From Bryobacteraceae bacterium (lineage in GTDB: Bacteria; Acidobacteriota; Terriglobia; Bryobacterales; Bryobacteraceae): a stretch of 64,000 nt of DNA. Below are positions 1 to 8,579 of the stretch, piece after piece. Numbering within the stretch: the first letter of the stretch is position 1; every line of letters starts with the position of its first letter. A model generated the notes under the pieces. It searched no databases. It was not told where the DNA came from and saw only the letters and a program-made list of their open reading frames with translations. The DNA is taken from the NCBI GenBank assembly GCA_025055455.1, contig JANWXD010000012.1, positions 30,167 through 94,166 of the forward strand. Direction: 5' to 3'. Position numbers and translations under genes: made by a program.

Positions 1-147
1 GCCAAGGCGGTGGCGGCTTCGGCCGAGGGGATGGCTCGCAATCCGGCCGCCGCGGGCGCGATCCGGTTCGCCCTGATTTTTGGCCTCGTGCTCATCGAAT
101 CGCTGGCCCTTTACACGCTGGCCATTATCTTTTTGAAGGTCGTGTAA
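1..147 (+). CDS. atpE: ATP synthase F0 subunit c, C-terminal part (5' truncated by window edge)
   Basis: Frame 1 reads AKAVAASAEGMARNPAAAGAIRFALIFGLVLIESLALYTLAIIFLKVV*; subunit c second helix with the conserved acidic residue (LIESLALY). Confidence 0.9.
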   Translation, partial: AKAVAASAEGMARNPAAAGAIRFALIFGLVLIESLALYTLAIIFLKVV

Positions 148-156
148 GGGGCGCAA

Positions 157-189
157 GGGGACGGCCCCGAATGACGGGGGACCGTCCCC
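157..189. repeat. Nested inverted repeat: GGGGACGG-CCCC-N8-GGGG-A-CCGTCCCC
   Basis: Arms 157-164 and 182-189 are perfect complements, inner CCCC/GGGG also pair; 177-189 alone is the palindrome GGGGACCGTCCCC. Confidence 0.7.
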
Positions 190-199
190 AGTTCCCCCG

Positions 200-1084
200 A
201 TGAAACTCCAAGGCATTTTTGTCCCCATCGCCACGCCCTTCGACCGGGACGGCGAGCTGTACCGCGCCAAGGTCAAACACAACGTCGAGAAATGGAACCA
301 AACCTCGCTCGCCGGCTATGTCGTGTGTGGTTCGACCGGCGAAAGCGTCATGCTGACCGCCGAGGAGAAAGTGCAGCTCTGGGAGTGGGTCGGCGAGTAT
401 GCCGCGCCAGACAAAGTGCTCATCGCCGGTACGGGCATGGAAAGCGTAAGGGAAACGGTCCGACTCACCCAGCGCGCCGCCGAGCTCGGTTACAAAGCCG
501 CGATGGTGCGGACGCCGCATTATTACAAGAACTTACTTCATCGAGGCGAAGCCCAGGCCGTTTATTTTCGGGCTGTGGCGGACCAGGCCAAGATTCCCAT
601 CCTGATTTATAACTGGCCTCAAGCGACCGGCGTGGATATTCCAGCGGAGACTGTGGCTGAATTGTCGCATCATCCGAACATCGTGGGAATCAAAGAGAGT
701 TCGGGAAGTGTGGAGAAAGTGATGCAGCTGGTGCGCGAGGTCAAGCCCGGCTTTCAGGTCTTGGTGGGATCGGCGCCGACGCTGGCGCCGTCGCTGGCGG
801 TGGGGGCGGCCGGTGCGGTGCTCGCCTTCGCCAACGCAGCGCCGTACGCTTGCATCACCATCTGGGAGGCGCATCGAACGCGGGAAACGGAAGCGGCCTT
901 GGACTGGCAGCAGCGCATCGCGCACCCCGCGCGGCTGGTCACGGTCCGCTACGGCGTACCAGGACTGAAGTATGCGATGGATCTGATGGGCTACTACGGC
1001 GGGCCGCCGCGGCTTCCTTTGACGCCTCCGAGCCCCGAGGCGAAGCGCGAGATCGAGGAAGCGTTCCGGGAGTTGCGGGGGTAG
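200..1084 (+). CDS. Dihydrodipicolinate synthase (DapA)/N-acetylneuraminate lyase family protein
   Basis: MKLQGIFVPIATPFDRDGEL..., GSTGE motif, IYNWP, GIKESSG. Confidence 0.85.
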   Translation: MKLQGIFVPIATPFDRDGELYRAKVKHNVEKWNQTSLAGYVVCGSTGESVMLTAEEKVQLWEWVGEYAAPDKVLIAGTGMESVRETVRLTQRAAELGYKAAMVRTPHYYKNLLHRGEAQAVYFRAVADQAKIPILIYNWPQATGVDIPAETVAELSHHPNIVGIKESSGSVEKVMQLVREVKPGFQVLVGSAPTLAPSLAVGAAGAVLAFANAAPYACITIWEAHRTRETEAALDWQQRIAHPARLVTVRYGVPGLKYAMDLMGYYGGPPRLPLTPPSPEAKREIEEAFRELRG

Positions 1085-1168
1085 GAGGTGGGCGACCGCG
1101 CCGACGGGCTGCTGCTCTGCCGGACCTATAAGGCTGCGCCGAGGTGCCGCCGTCCGCTCCTGTTTTGC

Positions 1169-2083
1169 TCAGTCGCCGAACGCCCGGACGGGGTTCTCCC
1201 GCAGCAGCACATCCACCCAGTCGGCTTCGAGCCGGGGCACGAAATCCGTGTAGATGTACGTGTAGCCGCGGTAATTGCCGCCGCCTGGCTCGCCTACGTG
1301 ATACCAGCCCGCGTCTTGGGAAATCAGCGTACGACCCAAGAATTTGTGCGCCGCCATGAAGCGCACGCATTCCAAGTGCCAGTCCGCGGTGCGCGGCCCG
1401 ATGCCGTCGAACTCGACCCAGGCCCCTGCCTCCGCGGCCTTTCGATGAAAGGAATGGTCTTTCTCGTTCTGGGCGTGGACCCACACAAATTTCGAAGTGG
1501 CCACCCCCTCGCGCGAGACAATCTCGATCTGTTCGAGGGCGGCTCGGCCGTCGCCGGTATGGGAGGCGATCGTCAGTCCCGTTTCTCGCGACGTGATGGC
1601 CGCGGCCCGCACCAGCTTGCGGTCGAGTTCGACGAGCGGGCCTTTGTTGACGCCCGTCTTGATGAAGCGGGGGCGGACGCCCTCCACCCCGTCGCGCCAT
1701 TCGGCGATCCACCGCCGCGCCAGCTGCTCCGCGCTCTCCTGACGCGCAAAGGCGGGCAGGAATTTATGGCTGGCCGCGCCGTACAGGCCCGTGTTCGTCC
1801 AGATCTCGACGCCGGACGCCTCCGCCAGCCGCGCCATCAGGCGCGCGTCGCGGCCGAGGAACGCGGGCGTGCACTCGAGCAGCCGACGGCACCCGTAGCG
1901 CCGGACTTCTTTGAGCTTGGGAAGCGCTACGCGGAAGACTTCGTCAGGATCGTAACGGCCAGGATGGATCCGATCCGCGCCGATAAAATCCACTAGCACG
2001 TGCTCGTGCACCAGAATGCTACCTTCGACCCTCCGGCCCCCCAGGGCTTGCCAGCAAGCCGCCAAAAACTCGCGCCGATTCAT
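1169..2083 (-). CDS. Phosphotriesterase-family metal-dependent hydrolase
   Basis: HEH metal motif (SILVHEHVLVDF), FIKTGVNKG, IASHTGDG, SQDAGW; start taken at MNRREFLAACW (2083) rather than the longer ORF. Confidence 0.7.
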   Translation of the reverse strand: MNRREFLAACWQALGGRRVEGSILVHEHVLVDFIGADRIHPGRYDPDEVFRVALPKLKEVRRYGCRRLLECTPAFLGRDARLMARLAEASGVEIWTNTGLYGAASHKFLPAFARQESAEQLARRWIAEWRDGVEGVRPRFIKTGVNKGPLVELDRKLVRAAAITSRETGLTIASHTGDGRAALEQIEIVSREGVATSKFVWVHAQNEKDHSFHRKAAEAGAWVEFDGIGPRTADWHLECVRFMAAHKFLGRTLISQDAGWYHVGEPGGGNYRGYTYIYTDFVPRLEADWVDVLLRENPVRAFGD

Positions 2084-2202
2084 GAGCAGTTCTCGCGGAT
2101 TCGCTCCGCCGAGTTTACCTGAACTCGGTGACGAGCGGAGGGCGACGGGCGCGCCCCGAGGTCGGGTGGCGCCGGGGGAGCCGTCCCGCATCAGGCGTCG
2201 TT

Positions 2203-2889
2203 TCAAATCAGCCCGGCGCGGCAAAGCAACTCCCGACGTCGCAGGGCCGACCGGAGCGGGCCATCGAACACTACCGTGCCTTCGCCGAGAATAATGAGCC
2301 GCTCCGCGACACGAGCGAGAAATCGCAGGTCATGACCGGCAATCACCTGGGTGATCGCCAGGTTCCGCAGGGCCTGCCCGAGCATGCGCGCCGAACGGCC
2401 GTCGAGCTCCGCGGTCGGTTCGTCGAGGAGCAAAAGTTCCGGGTTGCGCGCGAGAGCTTGAGCCAGGGCGGCGCGCTTGCGTTCGCCAGGGCTGAGGTGG
2501 CTTGCAGGCTCCCCCGCCAAGGCGGACAAACCGAACTGATCGAGACGAGCCGCGGCGCGCTCGCGAGCTGCTTCGCGCGCCTCGCCGGACTGCATCAGCG
2601 GCAACATGAGGTCCTCGAGCACCGTGGGCATGAACAGCTGATCCTCGGGATTCTGGAAGACGAAACCGAGCCGTCCCGGCGCCAATCGCGAAGGCGATTC
2701 GCCGAAGATCCGAACACCCTGCGCAGGGAGCAGTCCGGCCAAACACCACAGCAGCGTGCTTTTGCCAGAGCCGTTCGCGCCGGCCAGCCCCACGCGCTCC
2801 CCGGCGAAAACCTGGAAGCGGACGTTTCGCAAAACCGGTCGCCCCGGGTACGCAAAGCTGAGATCTTCGACCTCGATGACCGGCCTCAT
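2203..2889 (-). CDS. ECF transporter ATP-binding protein (CbiO/EcfA-like)
   Basis: Walker A GANGSGKST, LSPGERKR signature, LLLDEPTAELD; start MRPVIEVEDLSFAYPG at 2889. Confidence 0.9.
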   Translation of the reverse strand: MRPVIEVEDLSFAYPGRPVLRNVRFQVFAGERVGLAGANGSGKSTLLWCLAGLLPAQGVRIFGESPSRLAPGRLGFVFQNPEDQLFMPTVLEDLMLPLMQSGEAREAARERAAARLDQFGLSALAGEPASHLSPGERKRAALAQALARNPELLLLDEPTAELDGRSARMLGQALRNLAITQVIAGHDLRFLARVAERLIILGEGTVVFDGPLRSALRRRELLCRAGLI

Positions 2890-3467
2890 GGACCGAGTCC
2901 GTTCAACACTTGCGCGGCGTAGAACCGCTCGGCCCGCTCCAAAGCCCGGCGAAAAATCGCCACGGACGCCCAAACGAGCGAGCCAAAGCCTCCCGGTCGC
3001 AGAAGATGCGGAGCGCTCATGGAGCGCGCCCGCAGCGTGCGCAACGTTTCGTGCGCAAGAGTCAGCATGAAGTGTCGGAGGAAGAGAAGGAAAAGCGCCG
3101 GGCGGAAAAGGCGGCTCGCCGGGACGAGCCGTGCCGTCACGGCTTGCCAAGGGAAGACCCGTGCGGCCGAGGTCGCCAGCAAGAGAACACCGCAGGCTTT
3201 CAGCAGCAGCGCGGGATCCGGTTTGCGGGCCAGCCACTGCAACACGGCCAACAGCAGCAGGAACCACGCCAGCGGCACGCCGAGCAAAACCAACTCCTGC
3301 CGGCGCCGCGCGAGCCCGGCTCGAAGCAGAGCCGCCGCGATCACCGCCGCCACCAGAACAGGGATGGCGTCCACTGCCGGCACAAGGATCGCCGCCCCGA
3401 AAAGCACGATGCTCGAGAGAAGTTTCGGGGCCACGGAGGACTCAGCTCGGGCTTCGGGCTTGGACAA
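2886..3467 (-). CDS. ECF transporter transmembrane component (CbiQ/EcfT-like)
   Basis: Multi-TM protein with EcfT-type segment ETLRTLRARSMSAPHLLRPGG; 4-bp overlap with the ATPase gene. Confidence 0.8.
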   Translation of the reverse strand: MSKPEARAESSVAPKLLSSIVLFGAAILVPAVDAIPVLVAAVIAAALLRAGLARRRQELVLLGVPLAWFLLLLAVLQWLARKPDPALLLKACGVLLLATSAARVFPWQAVTARLVPASRLFRPALFLLFLRHFMLTLAHETLRTLRARSMSAPHLLRPGGFGSLVWASVAIFRRALERAERFYAAQVLNGLGP

Positions 3468-4047
3468 AGTAGCGGTCCGGCGCTTCCTCGGCGCGAACCA
3501 CGATAGCGCCTAAGGAGCGGAGCATGCTTGCGAGCTCGTCGGCCTTGGGCAAGCGGTCGCCGGCGACTACAGGATCGAGCGTCGCATGAAACGCGTTCAG
3601 CTCGGCGCTGCCCATGGCGTGGCCGATCGAGAGCAACCCGCCCGGCCGGAGACACGCCAGCAGCTCCCTCAGTGCGGCCTCGATCGGCGCCAGATGCGGC
3701 AGCACGCCGAAGCACAGCACGACGTCGAAGGCGCCTGGTGCAAACGGCGGGTGGAGGGCGTCTCCGCACACATAGTCCACCAGGGAGCCGGCATCTCGCC
3801 CGCGATGGCATAGCAACATGCTTTCGGCTAGATCGAATTCCACGATCTGGGCGTGCGGGGCACTGCGCCGCAGGGTGGCGAGCAAAATCCCGGTCCCGCA
3901 GCCGGCGTCCAGAATGCGGCGGGCGGGAAAGGTAACGGATTCGGCGACGAATCGCTCCGCAACCGCCTGAGCGTCCCCTGCGGCGCTCAGTTCGTCCCAA
4001 CGCGGCGCCAAGGAGTTGAAGTATTCACGCCTGGGGTTGCAAGCCAC
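3442..4047 (-). CDS. Class I SAM-dependent methyltransferase
   Basis: Motif I ILDAGCGTGILLATL, then VVLCFGVLPHL and LRPGGLLSIGHAMG. Confidence 0.85.
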   Translation of the reverse strand: MACNPRREYFNSLAPRWDELSAAGDAQAVAERFVAESVTFPARRILDAGCGTGILLATLRRSAPHAQIVEFDLAESMLLCHRGRDAGSLVDYVCGDALHPPFAPGAFDVVLCFGVLPHLAPIEAALRELLACLRPGGLLSIGHAMGSAELNAFHATLDPVVAGDRLPKADELASMLRSLGAIVVRAEEAPDRYFVQARSPS

Positions 4048-4564
4048 GCGAAAATAAGATGCTCTGCCGCCGTTCCAGCGTGCGCACCAGGAGCGGAACC
4101 GCAGCCATTTGCAAAGCGACGCCGGGCAAACCGCGCACGAGCACGGCCGCGGTGGCGAACCCCGCCGGCAGCTCGAACCAGTCCGCCAGCACGTAAGTGG
4201 AGGCGAGCCCGGACAAACGCCCGAAGACGACCGCCGTCACGAGCGCCGGCCACAGACGCTGGGGCCGCCCGCGGTAGATGAGCGCCGCCACACCGCCGAG
4301 CGTCGCGCCTTCGATAGCCATCGTGACGGCCACGGGTGGATACAGCGGCGGCATGCCCGTGAGCAGGGAAGAAAGAAAAGGCGTGACGCTGCCCGTGAGC
4401 ATGGCCCAGCTGGCGGGAACCAGGAACCCGTTCAGAAGCAGCGGCAGAAACATCGGCAGGAACCGGCTCCCCAGTCCGGTGAGGTGGAACGCGACCGGGA
4501 AGACCAGCGCGAGAGCCGCCATGACGGCGCTGACGACGAGCGGCTGGAGCGACCTGTGACGCAT
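4025..4564 (-). CDS. ECF transporter S component (substrate-binding membrane subunit)
   Basis: Six-TM-like hydrophobic protein with FHLTGLGSRFLPMFLPLLLNGFLV...LLTGMPPLYPPVAVTMAIEG; located with EcfA/EcfT; start at MRHRSLQP. Confidence 0.75.
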   Translation of the reverse strand: MRHRSLQPLVVSAVMAALALVFPVAFHLTGLGSRFLPMFLPLLLNGFLVPASWAMLTGSVTPFLSSLLTGMPPLYPPVAVTMAIEGATLGGVAALIYRGRPQRLWPALVTAVVFGRLSGLASTYVLADWFELPAGFATAAVLVRGLPGVALQMAAVPLLVRTLERRQSILFSRGLQPQA

Positions 4565-4571
4565 CGAAGCT

Positions 4572-6581
4572 TCAGAAGGCGAAGGTGAGTCCGGCCATCG
4601 CATTCACGCCCGGCATCGGATAGCCGGTCAGCACCTCGTACCGTTGGTCCATGAAGTTGTCCACCACGGCATGGAAGCGCAGGCTGCGACGGACAGGTAC
4701 CGTAAGTTTCAGTGTACCGAGTGTGTAGGCGTCTAGCGTCCGGGTGCGTTGCACATTGGCGAAACGTTCCCCCACACGCCAAGCGCCCACGCTCAAGAAC
4801 GCTTTGCCCGCGTCGAAGTCCGCCTGAACGCTGAACTTGTGACGTGGCAGCAGCGGCGGCAAACTGGTGGACCTGAGCCAAGCATAGCCAGAGTGCAGCG
4901 ATACGCGAGAGGTGGGTCGCCACCGAGCCGTCAGCTCCAAGCCGCGGTTGAGGAACTCGCCGGTGTTGGACAACCGAAGGTTGGGAAATCGGCCCAGAGT
5001 GAGAATCATGTTGTTCAGCTGAATGTAATACGCCGTGAGCGACACCGACAGCGTGTCCCGAGGACGGGCTCGCACGGCCGCCTGGTACTGCCACACATGT
5101 TCGGGTTTGAGAGCGGGGTTCGGCGCGGGAAACAGAAATAGTTCCCGAATGGTCGGATTGCGATAGCCCTTCGCTACGCTGATGCCGAGGCTGTAGTTCT
5201 CTCGGAACGCGAAGGCAGCGCCGAACTCTGGCGCGACGGTCTCGCCGAACTGGGAATTGGTTTCGTAGCGGGCGCCGGAGTGGAAGCGCGCGCGGCGCGA
5301 CGCTTGCCACTGCCCGCGAACAAAGCCGGCGGCGCTCGTCAGCGTGTGCTTGCCCCAGTTGACGCGTGTCCGCACGTTGCGCGCCCGGCCACCGTAGTCG
5401 GACACATCGCCTCCTAACTGAAGCATGAACCCAGGCCGGAGCATGAGGTTGTGCTCGGTCCGACCGCCCGTAAGGCGATCAGTCGAACGAAAGCCGTCGC
5501 TGATCAGGTTCTTGCCAAAGCCGGAGTAGACTCGCGTTGCCCCCCACAACCGCCCCAACGTGTGGTCTAAGCCAACCGTGAACCCTCCGCGGCCCACGCG
5601 GGCGTAGCTGCCGGCCAGGGGCGCCGTCACGGGGCCGGGATCCTCGACGTGAAAGTGGCCGTAGCGGCCCTCGAGCGAAAGGCGCCAGCCAGGACTCAGC
5701 GAATAGCCCGTCGTCAGCGTGCCGTCGCGGCTCCGGAAAGCGGAGCTGGGTCGTGCGCCGTCGGTGTGCGCGGCTCCGGCATGAACGGCATACCAGCCGC
5801 GCTCGAAGGCCGTTCCGTGAGACAGATGGTACTGGCCGCTGGCGAAGCTGCCGCCCGCAGCCGTCAGCTTCGTGCTGCGGCCCTGCCGGGGCCGCCAAGG
5901 CTTGATCTCCACCACGCCGCCCATGGCATTGCTTCCATACAGGACGCTTGCCGGGCCCTCGATGACCGTGACCGTAGCGGCATCGGAGAGGGGGTAGAGG
6001 TCCGGGAGTGGATGCCCCATCAAGCCCATGTAGTCGGGCCGGCCGTCGACGACCACGAGCACCCCGGTGTTGGGCGAGCCGCCCACGCCGCGGATGGAGA
6101 TGGCGCCCGTGCCGTTCGTGGCGATGCCGTAGCCCATCACGCCCCGGCGGGTGACGAAGGCGCCGGGCACGAGTCGGTCCACGGCGTCCAGAACGGTCCG
6201 CGCCCCGGTCCGTTCGATGTCCAGTGTCGTCCCCGTGGGGGAAAAGGAATCGGGTTCGTCCCGCACCACGATGTCGACCGATGCCCGTATGATCTCCGGG
6301 CGGAGGCGAATGATCTCGGGCCCCGCGGCGACCGAGCGAACCACCAACGTCACCGGTTCGAAGCCGGGGGCCGACACACGGACCTCGGCGGGCAGCTCGA
6401 GCGAAAACTCCGCCTCGCCCAGTTCGTCGGTCGCGCCGGACTGCAGCTGTCCTCCGCGAGGGCGGACCTCGACTCGGGCTTGCGGCACGACCGCGTTCAG
6501 CGGGTCGAGCACGCGAAGGCGAAGGGTTTCGCCCGCAGCAAGGGTAGTGGCGACAAGAAACGTGGCGAGGAGATGTTTCAT
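4572..6581 (-). CDS. TonB-dependent outer membrane receptor with N-terminal carboxypeptidase-regulatory-like domain
   Basis: Signal peptide; plug domain ...GAISIRGVGGSPNTGVLVVVDGRP...VTVIEGPASVLYGSNAMGGVVEIKPW; C-terminal F (MAGLTFAF). Confidence 0.92.
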   Translation of the reverse strand: MKHLLATFLVATTLAAGETLRLRVLDPLNAVVPQARVEVRPRGGQLQSGATDELGEAEFSLELPAEVRVSAPGFEPVTLVVRSVAAGPEIIRLRPEIIRASVDIVVRDEPDSFSPTGTTLDIERTGARTVLDAVDRLVPGAFVTRRGVMGYGIATNGTGAISIRGVGGSPNTGVLVVVDGRPDYMGLMGHPLPDLYPLSDAATVTVIEGPASVLYGSNAMGGVVEIKPWRPRQGRSTKLTAAGGSFASGQYHLSHGTAFERGWYAVHAGAAHTDGARPSSAFRSRDGTLTTGYSLSPGWRLSLEGRYGHFHVEDPGPVTAPLAGSYARVGRGGFTVGLDHTLGRLWGATRVYSGFGKNLISDGFRSTDRLTGGRTEHNLMLRPGFMLQLGGDVSDYGGRARNVRTRVNWGKHTLTSAAGFVRGQWQASRRARFHSGARYETNSQFGETVAPEFGAAFAFRENYSLGISVAKGYRNPTIRELFLFPAPNPALKPEHVWQYQAAVRARPRDTLSVSLTAYYIQLNNMILTLGRFPNLRLSNTGEFLNRGLELTARWRPTSRVSLHSGYAWLRSTSLPPLLPRHKFSVQADFDAGKAFLSVGAWRVGERFANVQRTRTLDAYTLGTLKLTVPVRRSLRFHAVVDNFMDQRYEVLTGYPMPGVNAMAGLTFAF

Positions 6582-6590
6582 CGGGGCTAT

Positions 6591-6619
6591 CGTAACACGA
6601 TTCTCGAATTCGTGTTACG
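6591..6619. promoter_or_regulatory. Perfect 10-bp inverted repeat CGTAACACGA-N9-TCGTGTTACG, candidate operator of the TonB/ECF operon
   Basis: Arms 6591-6600 and 6610-6619 exactly complementary; lies 10 bp upstream of the TonB receptor start codon (6581) in a divergent intergenic region. Confidence 0.6.
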
Positions 6620-6723
6620 CAGCCGCTTCGCGCCTGATCTTGGGGCCCGGCTGGCGAACCGCCAGCGCGAGGCGTTGCGAGGGGGATGTTAGAATACTGC
6701 CTTTCGAGGAAGACATCGTCTCC

Positions 6724-7578
6724 ATGAAATTCGTGACCTTCGAGCGCCGTCCCGGCCTCTCCGAAGCGGGCATGATCGCCGACGGCCGCGTGATTGGGCT
6801 CAGCGACGCTGGTTTTCCGGACCTGCTCAGCGTGATTGCCGGGGGCGAGCCCGCCCTGCGCCGCGTGGCGGAGTTCGTCGCGGCGCCGCCGGCTTCGGCG
6901 GTTACGGACCTGTCTTCCGTGAAGCTGCGCGCCCCGATTCCGCGCCCCCCCAAGGTGATTTGCGTCGGCCTGAACTTCGCCGACCACGCGGCCGAATCAG
7001 GCCTGCCGATCCCGGAAGTGCCGACGATCTTTTCGAAGTTCTCTACCGCCGTTATCGGTCCGGGCGAGCCGATCGTGCTGCCGCGGATCTCCACCGAGCC
7101 GGACTACGAAGCCGAACTCGCCTTCGTGATCGGCAAGGGCGGGCGTCACATTCCGGCCGAGCGCTGGCAAGAGCACGTCTTCGGCTACACGAACTTCAAC
7201 GACGTCAGCGCCCGCGACTTCCAAAGGGCCACCACCCAGTGGCTGATGGGGAAAACTTTCGACACCTTCGCCCCCATGGGGCCGTGGCTGGTGACGGCGG
7301 ACGAGATCCCCGACCCGCACTCTTTAGACATTACCTGCGAAATCAACGGCGAGGTGCTTCAGCACTCCAACACGCGGCAGTTCATCTTCCGGATCCCGGA
7401 TCTGATCGCGTTCCTTTCGAGCGTCTTTACCCTGGAACCCGGCGATGTAGTGTCGACCGGCACGCCGCCGGGCGTGGGTTTCGCCCGCAAGCCGCCGCGG
7501 TTCCTCCGGCCGGGCGACGAGGTGGTCGTGCGCATCCAGGGCGTGGGCGAACTGCGCAACCCCGTGGTGGCCGAGTGA
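6724..7578 (+). CDS. Fumarylacetoacetate hydrolase family protein
   Basis: VICVGLNFADHAAESG, EPDYEAELAFVIGKGGR, GYTNFNDVSARDFQ, STGTPPGVGFARKPP. Confidence 0.92.
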   Translation: MKFVTFERRPGLSEAGMIADGRVIGLSDAGFPDLLSVIAGGEPALRRVAEFVAAPPASAVTDLSSVKLRAPIPRPPKVICVGLNFADHAAESGLPIPEVPTIFSKFSTAVIGPGEPIVLPRISTEPDYEAELAFVIGKGGRHIPAERWQEHVFGYTNFNDVSARDFQRATTQWLMGKTFDTFAPMGPWLVTADEIPDPHSLDITCEINGEVLQHSNTRQFIFRIPDLIAFLSSVFTLEPGDVVSTGTPPGVGFARKPPRFLRPGDEVVVRIQGVGELRNPVVAE

Positions 7579-8504
7579 GCGGATTCCGCAGCCTGGACGC
7601 GATGGTGGACGCGGCGCGCCGCAAAGGTCCGGTGCGCATCGCCGTCGCGGTGGGGCACGATCCGGACGTCATCGAGGCGCTCAAGCAGGCCCGCGAGATG
7701 GGCCTGGCGGAAGGCACGCTCGTCGGCGACGCGGCCCGGATCCGCGCGCTTGCCCGCTCGGTCTGGTTCGACCTGCCCGAAAGCCAGATCATCCACGAGC
7801 CGGACGACAACGCCGCGGTGCGCCGCGCCATCGGCCTGGTGCGCGAGGGACACGCACGGCTGCTCATGAAAGGCAAAGTCGGCACGGCCACGCTGGTCCG
7901 TGCCGTGCTCGACCGCGAGTCGGGACTGCGCACGGGGCGGCTGCTGAGCCAGGTCATCGTGTTCCAAGTCCCCGGAATCTACCGGCTCATGCTGCTGAGC
8001 GACGCCGCGATCAACATTGCCCCCACGCTGGAGCAGAAGGCCGAGATCTGCCGCAACGCGATCGAGGTGGCGCACGCCATCGGCATCGAAAAGCCCAACG
8101 TGGCCCTGCTGGCCGCGCTCGAGTTCGTCAACCCCGAAATGCCAGCCACGGTGGACGCTGCGGCGCTCACGGTGATGAACCGCCGTGGCCAGATTGCCGG
8201 CGCCTACCTGGACGGTCCCCTGGCTCTCGATGTGCCGCTGAGCCGTTTCGCCGCCGAGCGCAAGGGGATCGAGACGCCGCTCGTGGAGAATACGGACATT
8301 TTCATCGCGCCCGATATCGAGGCAGCCAACATACTCTACCGGGCCATCGTTTACTTTGCCCAGGCGCGCTCCGGCGGCATCGTGGTCGGCGCGCGCGTGC
8401 CGCTGATTTTGCTGTCCCGGGCCGAGACGCCGGAAACGAAAGTACACTCGATCGCCCTGGCGATCCTCACCGCCGCCGCACAAGGGGCGACGACCCGAGA
8501 CTGA
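7575..8504 (+). CDS. Phosphate butyryltransferase/phosphate acetyltransferase family
   Basis: GTG start overlapping the previous TGA; LMKGKVGTATLVRAVLD, LLSQVIVFQVPG, LLSDAAINIAPTLEQKAEICRNAIEVA. Confidence 0.88.
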   Translation: MSGFRSLDAMVDAARRKGPVRIAVAVGHDPDVIEALKQAREMGLAEGTLVGDAARIRALARSVWFDLPESQIIHEPDDNAAVRRAIGLVREGHARLLMKGKVGTATLVRAVLDRESGLRTGRLLSQVIVFQVPGIYRLMLLSDAAINIAPTLEQKAEICRNAIEVAHAIGIEKPNVALLAALEFVNPEMPATVDAAALTVMNRRGQIAGAYLDGPLALDVPLSRFAAERKGIETPLVENTDIFIAPDIEAANILYRAIVYFAQARSGGIVVGARVPLILLSRAETPETKVHSIALAILTAAAQGATTRD

Positions 8505-8579
8505 AACGCACGGGCGCGCGGGAGTCGGCTTGACGAGCCCTGCTGAGCAGTCGCCCTTGATGCGGATCCGCGGAAGATC

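Noticed and set aside
6582-6723. Cobalamin riboswitch upstream of the TonB receptor
   Set aside because: Looked for B12-box-like sequence; the leader is too short and only the palindrome is visible.
5479-6987. 502-aa minus-strand ORF and 5649..6692 plus-strand ORF over the TonB receptor and FAH gene
   Set aside because: Wrong-frame shadows; no domain motifs, very Arg/Gly-rich.
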